From contig JAILMH010000050.1 of NCBI GenBank assembly GCA_024692715.1, forward strand, positions 1 to 45,141: a stretch of DNA of 45,141 nucleotides, in the 5' to 3' direction. Below the pieces are notes generated by a model. The model was not told where the DNA came from. It made no database searches and was given only the letters and a program-made list of their open reading frames with translations. Both the position numbers and the translations under genes were made by a program. This stretch comes from Lachnospiraceae bacterium (lineage in GTDB: Bacteria; Bacillota; Clostridia; Lachnospirales; Lachnospiraceae). This document shows positions 1-8,233 of the stretch, in pieces; positions within the stretch are counted from its first letter, which is position 1, and every line of letters begins with the position of its first letter.

Positions 1-2
1 CC

Positions 3-179
3 AGCTCCTACAACACCTTTAACCGTTTTGACGGAGGATTGCGAGTAGGCTGTGGCATTGAATACTCAATGGTCTATGCAGAGATAGGCTATGAGTTCGG
101 TCTAGCCAACATCTATGATGACAACTTCACCACCGCCCGCAACCAGAATTTCTTCATGAACATTGGTGTTAATTTCTAA
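3..179 (+). CDS. Outer-membrane beta-barrel protein, C-terminal fragment (Bacteroidetes-like)
   Basis: Reading from base 3, an open frame of 58 codons runs in from the left edge and stops at TAA 177-179. It has the alternating aromatic/glycine pattern of outer-membrane barrel strands (GGLRVGCGIEYSMVYAEIGY, then YEFGLANIYDD) and ends in a terminal phenylalanine (NIGVNF), the usual outer-membrane insertion signal. This resembles the last strands of PorT/OMP_b-brl proteins of Bacteroidales. Such a protein has no place in a Gram-positive Lachnospiraceae genome, and it lies on the opposite strand to the flagellar operon. I infer that it belongs to a different organism joined here (see the junction at about 452). 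The exact family is not certain. Confidence 0.6.
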   Translation, partial: SSYNTFNRFDGGLRVGCGIEYSMVYAEIGYEFGLANIYDDNFTTARNQNFFMNIGVNF

Positions 180-277
180 ATGCTTTAAGTATTATTGCTA
201 AAGTATTGCTAGTGATGGTCAATAAGAGGAGATCAAAAATGACAAGAACATAAACTCATCTTGACAACAAAAGAACT

Positions 278-1324
278 TTAGATAATTTCGAACAGTACAC
301 CCGACTGCATGCCACATACATAAGCAATAGGCTCATGCCCATTTTGGCATAGGTTGTCAATATACAGGGGCTCTCCTTCTATGATACTACTGAATTGAAA
401 GGTGTCACCTTTTTTGAGCCTGGTATTCTCTGACTCTACGACCTTGAAATTCATAGTTGTCGGAGGAAGCATCATCATACCCATACTCATAAGGGTCGAC
501 GCGACTACCATGTCAATAACTATGAACGGTATGTAGATCAAAAATCCTATGATAAATGCTGTTCGAAGTTCAGAAATGATAAAAGCAGGTACCAGCACAT
601 AATTTGGTATGTCCTCCAGGTCATCAACCGTACCAAGCTTGGCTATATCCATAAAAAGCTTTACATCTTTTTTCTGAGTCTGCCCATACATAAAATCCCT
701 CAGAGGATCCATTGCCGCATCAACAAACTCCTGCTGTGTCATCTCTCCCGCTTCAAACGGTACTACAGCCTTTGTATTGATCTCGTTGATCGTAGGCTGC
801 ATTATAAAAAAGGTCAAAAATAACGTGATCCCGACAAGCACCTGATTCGGCGGTGCTGTCTGTGTTCCGATCGCAGCTCGAGTGAAATGCATAACAACCA
901 GAATTCTGGTAAAGGATGTCAGCATTATTATCAGCATAGGAGCGATAGCGATCAGCGTAAGTGTAATGAGGATCCTTAGTGGTCCTGCAATATTTCCGTT
1001 AGAATCGCTGTACGTGATATTAAGATTATTTCCTACGTTTATCTCAGAAATATCCTCTGCTGATTCAGCTGTACCCGGCTGTTTAATCACCGTCCTTGAA
1101 TTGTATCTGTTGTTATCCAAGCCTAATGCATCATAGTTTGGATCTCTGGTTCCCGTGGTTGTATCCTTCGAGGCATCATTGACTGCAGAAAGTGAACTGT
1201 CTGTCGCATAGACCTCCACAGATTTCACTGCAGCTCCTGCGCCCGCTGCCAAAAATAAAACGATACAAAAAAGAACCAGGCGTTTCATCAAGCCGTTAAA
1301 AATGCTGCCTGAGCTATCTCTCAT
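278..1324 (-). CDS. fliP: Flagellar export gate protein FliP, C-terminus replaced
   Basis: FliP is a core membrane subunit of the flagellar type III export gate. The ATG at 1324 is chosen because it follows AAGGCGG and overlaps the end of fliO by 11 bases, which is typical coupling; a signal-like hydrophobic stretch (LVLFCIVLFLAAGAGA) comes next. A long polar linker (residues ~40-105) precedes the FliP domain, which has helices around RILITLTLIAIAPMLIIMLT, LFLTFFIMQP and FIIGFLIYIPFIVIDMVVAS. The native sequence stops after MMMLPPTT at about residue 290. The last 58 residues (452-278) are hydrophilic, start with a methionine and do not resemble FliP. The C-terminal helix is therefore missing and the protein as written would not work. 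fliQ, fliR, flhB and flhA, which normally follow, are absent for the same reason. Confidence 0.85.
   Translation of the reverse strand: MRDSSGSIFNGLMKRLVLFCIVLFLAAGAGAAVKSVEVYATDSSLSAVNDASKDTTTGTRDPNYDALGLDNNRYNSRTVIKQPGTAESAEDISEINVGNNLNITYSDSNGNIAGPLRILITLTLIAIAPMLIIMLTSFTRILVVMHFTRAAIGTQTAPPNQVLVGITLFLTFFIMQPTINEINTKAVVPFEAGEMTQQEFVDAAMDPLRDFMYGQTQKKDVKLFMDIAKLGTVDDLEDIPNYVLVPAFIISELRTAFIIGFLIYIPFIVIDMVVASTLMSMGMMMLPPTTMNFKVVESENTRLKKGDTFQFSSIIEGEPLYIDNLCQNGHEPIAYVCGMQSGVLFEII
446..458. other. Probable chimeric junction inside fliP
   Basis: On the minus strand fliP is normal up to the conserved LPPTT motif (codons ending at 455). It then switches to a sequence with no hydrophobic character. 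FliP proteins continue after this motif with a PFK-type segment and a last transmembrane helix ending near VDGW, about 35 residues, and none of that is present. Left of the switch lies the Bacteroidetes-like barrel fragment. The exact breakpoint cannot be set closer than a few bases. Confidence 0.75.
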
Positions 1325-1697
1325 CTCTTTTGCCGCCTTTTTTAAGAACTTTTTTTGCCTGATCCATGAAATCTTTAAATTCAAGTTTTCCGGATGTTTC
1401 CTGTATTTCAGTCAGATCCAATTCTGATTCATCCAATTCGCAGAGCCTGGTAACCGAATCCTTCGTGACTGCGATGGCAAGATATTTTTTCCCACATCTT
1501 ACTACTGCCATATATTTATTCTGTGTCAACTGGAAAGTCTCTATAATTTCAAAATTATGACACGACTGCCTCTGCTTCACGGCAGAGGCAGCAAATCGTG
1601 TCGTAAAATATGTCAGAGCCAGAACAAGAATAAATATAAGCAGAACAGTAAGAAGCTGCCCTATATTCTCCCATCCTGCCAGGAGGCAAGCATACAT
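1314..1697 (-). CDS. fliO: Flagellar biosynthesis protein FliO (FliO/FliZ family)
   Basis: This is a 127-residue protein with one N-terminal membrane helix (IGQLLTVLLIFILVLALTYF, residues ~12-31). A cytoplasmic beta-rich domain follows (FEIIETFQLTQNKYMAVVRC, KKYLAIAVT), the standard FliO plan, and the tail is basic. FliO helps assemble the FliP5FliR1 export gate. It begins one base after the cheY stop codon and its 3' end overlaps fliP, so cheY-fliO-fliP look translationally coupled. Family sequence identity is low in general, so the call rests on architecture plus its position directly before fliP. Confidence 0.85.
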   Translation of the reverse strand: MYACLLAGWENIGQLLTVLLIFILVLALTYFTTRFAASAVKQRQSCHNFEIIETFQLTQNKYMAVVRCGKKYLAIAVTKDSVTRLCELDESELDLTEIQETSGKLEFKDFMDQAKKVLKKGGKRDER

Positions 1698-1698
1698 G

Positions 1699-2061
1699 TC
1701 AACCGACTACTTTCTTAACGGCTTCAAGAACTCGTTCCGCCTGGAACGGCTTAACGATAAAGTCCTTTGCCCCCGCCTGAATAGCTTCGATAACCATTGC
1801 CTGCTGACCCATCGCTGAACACATAATAACCAATGCACCTGGATCTGAAGCCTTAATTTTCTTCAAGGCCTGAATACCATCCATCTCAGGCATTGTTATA
1901 TCCATCAGTACCAGATCCGGCTTAAGCTCCGCATACTTCTCCACAGCTTTCGCACCATTCTCAGCTTCTCCGGCTACGTTATATCCGTTCTTTGTGAGAA
2001 TGTCCTTGATCATCATTCGCATGAAAGCTGCATCATCACAGATTAAAATGTTCTTTGCCAT
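1699..2061 (-). CDS. cheY: Chemotaxis response regulator CheY
   Basis: A single receiver domain of 120 residues with no output domain. The acidic pocket is D9/D10, the phospho-acceptor is D54 in LVLMDITMPEMDG, the switch residue is S82 in MCSAMG, and the conserved lysine is K104 in VKPF. Phospho-CheY binds the switch proteins FliM and FliY to change rotor direction. The gene sits between fliY and fliO, as in Bacillus and many Clostridia, so its product is made alongside its targets. The rest of the chemotaxis operon (cheA, cheW and others) is not in the window. Confidence 0.95.
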   Translation of the reverse strand: MAKNILICDDAAFMRMMIKDILTKNGYNVAGEAENGAKAVEKYAELKPDLVLMDITMPEMDGIQALKKIKASDPGALVIMCSAMGQQAMVIEAIQAGAKDFIVKPFQAERVLEAVKKVVG

Positions 2062-2079
2062 TGTCTTGTCTCCTTGTTT

Positions 2080-3294
2080 TTACTTTATGATCTCTGTAAC
2101 CCTTACGCCGAAACTTTCTTCGATTACAACAACTTCACCCTTTGCAACATGCTTGCCGTTTACAAGCACATCCACAGGCTCGCCTGCAATCTTTTCCAGT
2201 TCTATGATCGTACCCGGAGCAAAATCCAAGATCTCATTGATCGTCTTATGGGTTCGTCCAAGTTCAACCGTAACTTCCAACGGAACATCTTTGATAAGGT
2301 CGATGTTTTCCTGTGGCTGCATCGGATTGATATCCGATGAAAAACTCTGGAAGGCGGCAGGCTGTACATTCACATTTTGCGGCATACCATAACCCATCGG
2401 CATTCCATATCCCTGCGGAGGCATTCCATATCCCATCGGAGGTGGTGCCATCTGCTGAGGCGGCGGTGCCATTTGCTGCTGCGGCGGTGGTGGTGCCATC
2501 TGCTGAGCAGGAGCTGGTGCAGGCTCCGGTTCCGGAGGCTGCGACTGATCTGTACTCTGATCAGGTGCTACAAACAGATTCTGCAGTTCTTTTGCAAAAT
2601 CAATTGGATACAGCTGCATGATCGTCGAATCTACAAGATCATCTCCGATCTGCATTCTAAAGGTTACTACTGCAAATGTTCCGGTAAGGAAATCTGCGAT
2701 ATCTGCCGGATCACCGAACTCTGTAAGATCGATCAGTGATGCTTCCGGCGGGCTTATATCAACCATCTTTCCAAGCATTGTTGAAAGGGAAGTGGCTGCA
2801 GCACCCATCATCTGGTTCATGGCTTCAGAGATAGCACTTAAATGCAGTTCTCCGAGCTCTCCGTCTGTATTGGTTCCATCACCGCCCATCATAAGATCGG
2901 TGATGACCTTTACATCATTTTCTTTCAGTACCATGATATCGGTACCATCAAGTCCGACTTTGTACTGAATCTGAACGAATACACATGGTCTTTCAAAACC
3001 ACTTGCCAGTGTATCCCAAGTATGCAATGAAACCTGCGGCGTTGTAATGTTTACCTTTTGGTTAACAAGCGAGAAAAGCGTCGTTGCTGATGAGCCCATG
3101 CTAATGTTGGCGACTTCTCCGAGAGCATCCTTCTCAACTTCTGTAAGAAGGCTCTCATCTACACCTCCGGCTGATCCGCCGTTATCAGCAGCTGCTGCAT
3201 CGGCTCCGGAATCCCCTCCAGCATCCGCTCCGCCATCGGTTCCCATACCGTTCAGGAGTGAATTTATCTCATCCTGAGATAACATTCCGTCCAT
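2080..3294 (-). CDS. fliY: Flagellar switch protein FliY (CheC-type phosphatase plus FliN domain)
   Basis: 404 residues. The N-terminus (MLSQDEINSLL) copies the CheY-P binding peptide of FliM. A CheC-like region follows with two phosphatase-type motifs of the form [D/S]x3Ex2N: DALGEVAN near residue 58 and SAISEAMN near residue 153. A low-complexity linker rich in Pro, Gln, Met, Gly and Tyr (residues ~252-310) precedes a C-terminal SpoA/FliN domain (VPLEVTVELGRTHKTINEIL through GEVVVIEESFGVRVTEI). The family both builds the C ring and removes phosphate from CheY-P at the motor. The start lies four bases after fliM, and cheY follows directly. Having both CheC sites suggests active CheY-P hydrolysis; this is inference from the family. 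Confidence 0.95.
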   Translation of the reverse strand: MDGMLSQDEINSLLNGMGTDGGADAGGDSGADAAAADNGGSAGGVDESLLTEVEKDALGEVANISMGSSATTLFSLVNQKVNITTPQVSLHTWDTLASGFERPCVFVQIQYKVGLDGTDIMVLKENDVKVITDLMMGGDGTNTDGELGELHLSAISEAMNQMMGAAATSLSTMLGKMVDISPPEASLIDLTEFGDPADIADFLTGTFAVVTFRMQIGDDLVDSTIMQLYPIDFAKELQNLFVAPDQSTDQSQPPEPEPAPAPAQQMAPPPPQQQMAPPPQQMAPPPMGYGMPPQGYGMPMGYGMPQNVNVQPAAFQSFSSDINPMQPQENIDLIKDVPLEVTVELGRTHKTINEILDFAPGTIIELEKIAGEPVDVLVNGKHVAKGEVVVIEESFGVRVTEIIK

Positions 3295-3298
3295 GCGC

Positions 3299-4279
3299 TT
3301 ACTCCTCCTCTCTAATTACCGATGTGATACGGACTGCATAATCCTTCTTGACTGCGCCCGGCAATGCGGTGAATTTTTTTATGTTCCCGACATAAACATC
3401 AAGCTCATCTGAAACCTGTCTGTCCAGTCGTATGATATCGCCAAGCTGTAAATTGACGAAATCCTGCAATGAAATTGAGCTTCTTCCAAGTACTGCCTTC
3501 ACAGGCATTTCCACTCTCTGGAGCATTTCCTCCAAAAGCTCCTGATAATTCTCATCACCATTTTTCTGCATGGTAGAGAACCAGTACTTAGTATTCAGAT
3601 TGTCCATGACTTCTTCCAGAGTAAAGAATGGAAGACAGACATTCATCAATCCCTCTACGTCACCTATCTTTATATTTAAGGTAACGATAGATATCATCTC
3701 CTGCGGCGCGATTATCTGCGCAAACTGTGGGTTGGTCTCCACTCGCTCCAATACCGGCTCGAGGTCAACTACGTTTTTCCACGGTTCTCTGAATAACCTG
3801 ATACAAATTACCAGGAATTTTTCCAACAGAGATAATTCAATTTCTGAGAATTCACGGTTCTTTTCAAGAGCCTTTCCTTCTCCGCCTAACATTCGGTCAA
3901 TGAATGCAAATCCAAGATTTGCTGCAACCTCAACCATGATGTTACCATTGAGCGGCAGGAAATTTACAACACCCAGAATGACCGGATTCGGAAGTGAATT
4001 AGAAAACTCTGAATAAGTCAGTGCTTCTGAATTTATTACCGAAGCCTGCACGTTTAATCGCAGGTATACCGGAAGGTTGGTTGAAATCAGTCTACCGTAG
4101 TGCTCAAAGATAATTTCAAGTGTTCTTAAATGCTCTTTGGTGAATTTCGCCGGTCTCGCAAAGTCATAATCCTTGACGGGACGTTCGTCATTCTCCTTCA
4201 TCTCATCAGCATCAATCTCACCTGAACTCAAGGCTTGCAGCAGGCTGTCTATTTCACTCTGTGACAGTACCTCACCCAT
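3299..4279 (-). CDS. fliM: Flagellar motor switch protein FliM
   Basis: 326 residues, a normal length. It starts with the CheY-P binding peptide LSQSEIDSLL, followed by the FliM middle domain (YDFARPAKFTKEHLRTLEII, LPNPVILGVVNFLPLNG) and a C-terminal SpoA domain (MPVKAVLGRSSISLQDFVNL, LGDIIRLDR). FliM forms the middle of the cytoplasmic C ring and transmits CheY-P binding to FliG. The ATG at 4279 follows AGGAGAGCAGCTT. The gene lies between fliL and fliY in the operon. Confidence 0.96.
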   Translation of the reverse strand: MGEVLSQSEIDSLLQALSSGEIDADEMKENDERPVKDYDFARPAKFTKEHLRTLEIIFEHYGRLISTNLPVYLRLNVQASVINSEALTYSEFSNSLPNPVILGVVNFLPLNGNIMVEVAANLGFAFIDRMLGGEGKALEKNREFSEIELSLLEKFLVICIRLFREPWKNVVDLEPVLERVETNPQFAQIIAPQEMISIVTLNIKIGDVEGLMNVCLPFFTLEEVMDNLNTKYWFSTMQKNGDENYQELLEEMLQRVEMPVKAVLGRSSISLQDFVNLQLGDIIRLDRQVSDELDVYVGNIKKFTALPGAVKKDYAVRITSVIREEE

Positions 4280-4308
4280 AAGCTGCTCTCCTTAAACTAG
4301 ATTTAATA

Positions 4309-4842
4309 TTACTGGATGATATAACTACTAAAGGATACCCCGATGATAAACTTCGAGTTATACATCTGCTGAATATTTTCAAGGATCTCATCCTGAAGGT
4401 CTTCAGTTGACATCGCCTGAATCTGAGATAATGTGTATTTACCAAACACTTTGTTGATCTCATCTTTGATAAGACCTTCTTTATTGGTAACATCTTCTCC
4501 ATAGGTTGCATAATCTTCATCTTTTGTATTAAGAGAAAGAGTAACGCCGACTACTGCATAGTGATCTTTTCCGTCACCTGATGGATCTGCGGCCAGTTTT
4601 ATTGTAAGCTGATCCGCTATATTGTAGGTAGAAATATCAGACATAGCAACGCCTGTTGTAGCCTGATCCACAGCTCCGCTTCCTGCGATACCAAGGTCAA
4701 GCTGTATTGCGCTTGATATATCGCCCACTAGCTGCATAGTTTTCTGGTTTGCTGGAATTACAGTAAACATCATGATACCTGTCATCACAGTGTTCACCAC
4801 TAGAAGTGCCAAGATGATAATTGAAATAAGATTTTTTTTCAT
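4309..4842 (-). CDS. fliL: Flagellar basal-body associated protein FliL
   Basis: 177 residues from the ATG at 4842, which follows AGGGGGAT; an upstream in-frame ATG at 4896 lacks a good ribosome site. There is one N-terminal membrane anchor (KNLISIIILALLVVNTVMTG) and an extracytoplasmic FliL domain whose end (EILENIQQMYNSKFIIGVSF) matches the family. FliL surrounds the stator and supports motor torque, and its place after motAB fits. Sequence conservation is low in this family, so the call relies on architecture, the C-terminal motif and context. Confidence 0.88.
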   Translation of the reverse strand: MKKNLISIIILALLVVNTVMTGIMMFTVIPANQKTMQLVGDISSAIQLDLGIAGSGAVDQATTGVAMSDISTYNIADQLTIKLAADPSGDGKDHYAVVGVTLSLNTKDEDYATYGEDVTNKEGLIKDEINKVFGKYTLSQIQAMSTEDLQDEILENIQQMYNSKFIIGVSFSSYIIQ

Positions 4843-4905
4843 ATCCCCCTGTGTCCCCATTTCAAAAAAGGCGAAACATATGTCCCCATTCAACATATAT
4901 TTCTG

Positions 4906-5781
4906 TTACGTAGCTGCATCTGAAAGTGAATTGTAAATTTTTATCTCAACCCGGCGGTTTTTCGCCCTTCCCTCCGGAGTAGAGTTATCAGCTATCGGAA
5001 CATATTCTCCGCGTCCTGAATGCTTGATCAGCGCCGGATCGATGTTCGTCATCTCCAGCAAATTCCTGAATATGCTCAAAGCTCTCGCATCTGAAAGCTC
5101 ATCATTATCAGCAAAATTAGCATTGCTGATAGGTACATTATCGGTGTGCCCTTCCACCTCGATAACGTTCGGTGCATAACACTCAAGAATCTTACCCACC
5201 TGTTCAACCAAAGGCAGAGAATCTTTCTTAATTGTAGCACTTCCTGAGTCAAATAACAACGCACCATTCATTGTCAAAGAAACATATTGCGATGTAAAAT
5301 CAATATCAATTTCCTTACCATAAAGTGTCTCTTCAAGAGCCTCTTCTATCTCTTCGGCAAGCTGTTCAGAAGCCTTGAGCTGCTCTTCTTCAAGAGCCTC
5401 CTTGACCTCTTCAGCCGTTCCTTCTTCCCCCGAAGCATTGTCCGAGCTCACTGTAGAATCAGTGTTATTGTCAGCTTCACTGTTATCCTCTGATCCCTCC
5501 TGGGCTTTACCCATTGTATTAGCAAGTACAGAGAGATTGTTAAGCTGGCTCACACCATTACTTACCATGACTCCGTCTCCAATAGAGGAGCCTCCTCCTG
5601 AAAATACACTGAAGGTCTCAGCAAACGAATTTACTACCTCTTCATATTTCGCTGCGTCTACGCTCGACATTGAGAACAGAAGAACGAAGAAACACAGCAG
5701 AAGATTCATAAGATCACTGAAGGTCGCCATCCACGCCGGTGAACCCGGCTTGATATCTTCAGCTTTTTTCTTCTTTGCCAT
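4906..5781 (-). CDS. motB: Flagellar stator protein MotB
   Basis: 291 residues. The N-terminal plug/transmembrane segment (WMATFSDLMNLLLCFFVLLF) contains D23, the proton- or sodium-binding aspartate. An acidic Ser/Glu-rich linker (residues ~95-150) leads to an OmpA-like peptidoglycan-binding domain (LFDSGSATIKK, VEVEGHTDNVPI-type motif, SDARALSIF, GRAKNRRVEIKI). The start codon overlaps the motA stop by one base (TAATG), giving translational coupling. Several hydrophobic rather than polar residues beside D23 favour proton use, but that is not decisive. Confidence 0.97.
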   Translation of the reverse strand: MAKKKKAEDIKPGSPAWMATFSDLMNLLLCFFVLLFSMSSVDAAKYEEVVNSFAETFSVFSGGGSSIGDGVMVSNGVSQLNNLSVLANTMGKAQEGSEDNSEADNNTDSTVSSDNASGEEGTAEEVKEALEEEQLKASEQLAEEIEEALEETLYGKEIDIDFTSQYVSLTMNGALLFDSGSATIKKDSLPLVEQVGKILECYAPNVIEVEGHTDNVPISNANFADNDELSDARALSIFRNLLEMTNIDPALIKHSGRGEYVPIADNSTPEGRAKNRRVEIKIYNSLSDAAT

Positions 5782-6566
5782 TAAGACGCTCCTCCTTCTC
5801 CTCCTTCAGAAGAAATTCCGGCGGCTTCTGCCGGTGACAGGTAAGACTTGAGTTTTTCTTCAATAACTCGTGGGTTTTCACCGGCCTGTATTGAAAGCAG
5901 TCCTTCAACCTGAATTCCCTTTACTGCCATTTCTTCCTGATTTCTACGATCGAGCTTTGTAGCAACCGGAGTACATATCCAGTTAGAAAGAAGCGATCCA
6001 TAGAATGTTGTGAGCAACGCAACCGCCATTGATGGTCCGATAGAGTTAGGATCAGAAAGATCCTGAAGCATCTTAACCAGTCCGATAAGTGTACCGATCA
6101 TTCCCCATGCAGGGCCCATGCCTCCGAGGTTTTCCCAGAAGCCTTTAGCCTCTTTATGACGTCCCTCAATAGCATCCATCTCAGTTTCCATGATTGCTCT
6201 TACGAGTTCCGGGTCAGTACCATCAACTACAAGCATTATTCCTTTTTTCATAAACGGATCTTCAATGTTGCTTGCAGCCTCTTCCAAAGAAAGTAAGCCT
6301 TCCTTTCGGGCTGTATTTGACAACTGAATGATCTGTCCGATTATTTCTGTCGGTTTGACAGTAGACATTCGGAAAATTATCTTAAATGTTCCCATTCCGG
6401 CCAGAAAGCTCTGAACTGTATTCATTGCCAATGTTGCCATGAACGCTCCACCGAATGTGATCAATACAGACGGTATATCTATGAAATTCGGAATAGAAGA
6501 AATTCCCATACCGAATAACATCAGTCCAAGACAGATAATCAATCCGATAACAGATCCTATATCCAT
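5781..6566 (-). CDS. motA: Flagellar stator protein MotA
   Basis: 261 residues with the four-helix MotA/TolQ/ExbB layout: two helices in the first 50 residues (IGSVIGLIICLGLMLFGMGI, LITFGGAFMATLAM), a cytoplasmic loop containing the charged residues that contact FliG, then two more helices (GPAWGMIGTLIGLVKML, SMAVALLTTFYGSLLSNWI). MotA5MotB2 forms the ion-driven stator. It overlaps motB by one base and follows flbD by about 45 bases. Confidence 0.97.
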   Translation of the reverse strand: MDIGSVIGLIICLGLMLFGMGISSIPNFIDIPSVLITFGGAFMATLAMNTVQSFLAGMGTFKIIFRMSTVKPTEIIGQIIQLSNTARKEGLLSLEEAASNIEDPFMKKGIMLVVDGTDPELVRAIMETEMDAIEGRHKEAKGFWENLGGMGPAWGMIGTLIGLVKMLQDLSDPNSIGPSMAVALLTTFYGSLLSNWICTPVATKLDRRNQEEMAVKGIQVEGLLSIQAGENPRVIEEKLKSYLSPAEAAGISSEGGEGGAS

Positions 6567-6612
6567 ATGTTACTAACCCCCTCAATAAGTTACCCCATCC
6601 TGCTGCCGATCC

Positions 6613-6780
6613 TTATCTCTGCTCCCTGATCAGCCGCTGGATCTCAACACATGGTTCTTTTACGATAAGTTTTTGGCCTGTGATAAATGTTATAACAGTA
6701 TCCGGTGTTTCCTCGGCTGTTAATATGTGTATATCGTTGATCCAGACCTTTGATTCATCCAATCTTGTTAGTTCTATCAT
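6613..6780 (-). CDS. flbD: Flagellar protein FlbD
   Basis: A 55-residue protein starting at ATG 6780 (MIELTRLDESKVWINDIHIL), with the small FlbD-family core (VWIN, TVITFITGQKLIVKEP). The 90-residue frame beginning at 6885 is an over-extension, because its N-terminal part falls in the flgE-flbD gap and lacks similarity. FlbD is a short conserved gene between flgE and motA in Firmicutes and spirochaetes; its exact role is unsettled, and it has been linked to stator or motility function. Confidence 0.9.
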   Translation of the reverse strand: MIELTRLDESKVWINDIHILTAEETPDTVITFITGQKLIVKEPCVEIQRLIREQR

Positions 6781-6805
6781 AGTACTCTGATTATAGCATA
6801 ATTCA

Positions 6806-6826
6806 GCACACGCATGACGCGTGTGC
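6806..6826. repeat. Perfect 8-bp inverted repeat in the flgE-flbD gap
   Basis: The arms are GCACACGC and GCGTGTGC around a 5-base loop, GC-rich against an AT-rich gap. On the minus strand no U-tract follows, so it is not an intrinsic terminator. About ten bases downstream on that strand is TGCTATAAT (6798-6790), an extended -10-like string without a good -35. It could be an operator, an RNA processing hairpin or an mRNA stabiliser. Confidence 0.5.
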
Positions 6827-6898
6827 CGAAAAAAATGCATATTTACGCGGTCATTTTTCAATACACTTCTATGTATTTTTACCAATGACTAACTAAGA

Positions 6899-8212
6899 TC
6901 AACGTTTAAGATTCGTCAATTCCTCAAGAAGAGTATCTGAAACAGTAATGATACGGCTGTTCGCCTGGAATCCTCTCTGAGTTGTGATCATTCGTGTGAA
7001 CTCAGCAGCCAGATCAACATTTGACATTTCCAGCTGGCCTGTTGTCATCTTACCTCCGGCACTTGTTACGTCTGCAACTGTGATAGCTCCGGTATTCTGA
7101 CTTGCTGCATAAAGGTTATCACCCTGTTTTTCAAGACCATATACATTGGCAAATGATGCTGTAGGGATCTTTCCTAAAAGCTTTGTCTGACCATTTGTAT
7201 AATTTCCTGTGATCGTTCCATCTGTTCCAATGGAAATACCTGACATAGTACCTGTTGCCCATCCGCTTCCTGTTGTATCAGAAGAAGAGGTTCCGGATGT
7301 TGCAGTAACAGTTGAGTTACCATTATTTGCATAGTTAGTGAGCGCTGAAAAATCAACTGTTATCGTCTGCTCATTTGTCGAAACAGGACTTGTAAATGTA
7401 AGAGTACCTGTAGTCGTATCCAGTGTACCGCTTGAGTTGAATGCGAGTGTAACATTATCAAAAGAATAAGTTGATGTAACTGCTGTTCCGCTGGAATCAA
7501 CTATGCTTGAAAGAGCTACCGTATATGAATACGGTGATGTCGATGTATCCTGAGTGATCGCAAAAGTTGCTGTATACTCATAACCCTCATTATCATAGAA
7601 GCTGAGCTGAACTGTCTTACCTGTAGTGGTATCAAAATCAGTATCCTCAGAATCAATGATACCTGTCATATAAGCCTTTGTAGTAGCTGACGGAGCCGAT
7701 GTCTTGTTATCAGCACTCATTATAGGCATTGTCTTTAATGAACTTGTATCAATGACTGTTGCTCCGCTTGTATCTGTTGTTGTACCGTAACCCATTACAG
7801 GATAACCGTTCGCAGACATACAGAAGGTTCCTTCTTCATCAATTGTAAACGATCCATCTCTTGTATAGAGATAACTTGAATCACCGTTTGCAGAAACGAT
7901 AAAGAAGCTGTCTCCTGTGATATAGAGATCGTATGGATTATTCGTCGACTCAGGTGAACCGGCATTCATAGATGTCGTGATCGATGCAGTCTGTGATCCG
8001 AGACCTATCTGTTTAGGGTTTGTACCTGCACGGTTTGTGGTCGTGCTGGCACCTGTCGCTGCCTGTGTTGTCTGATAAAGCATATCAGAGAAGTTCATAG
8101 ATGATGATTTATATGATGTCGAGTTAACGTTAGCGATATTATTACCGATTACGTCCATACGTGTCTGGTGAGTTCTAAGGCCTGCAACACCAGAAAAAAG
8201 TGATCTCATCAT
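6899..8212 (-). CDS. flgE: Flagellar hook protein FlgE
   Basis: 437 residues. The N-terminal rod/hook motif is clear (MRSLFSGVAGLRTHQTRMDV then GNNIANVNSTSYK). The centre is Thr/Ser-rich and variable (surface domains), and the C-terminal motif GQLEMSNVDLAAEFTRMITT followed by QRGFQANSRIITVSD is canonical. The start is ATG 8212 after GGAGGAACTGACTT; the next codon is also ATG. It polymerises into the hook, exported after FlgD caps the growing end; flgD lies two genes upstream. Confidence 0.96.
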   Translation of the reverse strand: MMRSLFSGVAGLRTHQTRMDVIGNNIANVNSTSYKSSSMNFSDMLYQTTQAATGASTTTNRAGTNPKQIGLGSQTASITTSMNAGSPESTNNPYDLYITGDSFFIVSANGDSSYLYTRDGSFTIDEEGTFCMSANGYPVMGYGTTTDTSGATVIDTSSLKTMPIMSADNKTSAPSATTKAYMTGIIDSEDTDFDTTTGKTVQLSFYDNEGYEYTATFAITQDTSTSPYSYTVALSSIVDSSGTAVTSTYSFDNVTLAFNSSGTLDTTTGTLTFTSPVSTNEQTITVDFSALTNYANNGNSTVTATSGTSSSDTTGSGWATGTMSGISIGTDGTITGNYTNGQTKLLGKIPTASFANVYGLEKQGDNLYAASQNTGAITVADVTSAGGKMTTGQLEMSNVDLAAEFTRMITTQRGFQANSRIITVSDTLLEELTNLKR

Positions 8213-8233
8213 AAGTCAGTTCCTCCTTCGACG

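Noticed and set aside
278-454. Extended or variant FliP C-terminus
   Set aside because: The sequence after LPPTT is hydrophilic and lacks the final membrane helix found in FliP proteins; a junction explains it better than divergence.
882-1136. Plus-strand ORFs within the flagellar operon
   Set aside because: They are antisense frames of fliP, fliY, fliK and other well-supported minus-strand genes, with no ribosome sites or recognisable domains.
2370-2530. DNA repeat array or CRISPR-like element
   Set aside because: The repeated bases encode the Pro/Gln/Met/Gly linker of FliY; units are irregular and in frame, with no spacers.
6806-6830. Terminator between flgE and flbD
   Set aside because: The hairpin has no U-tract on the transcribed strand.
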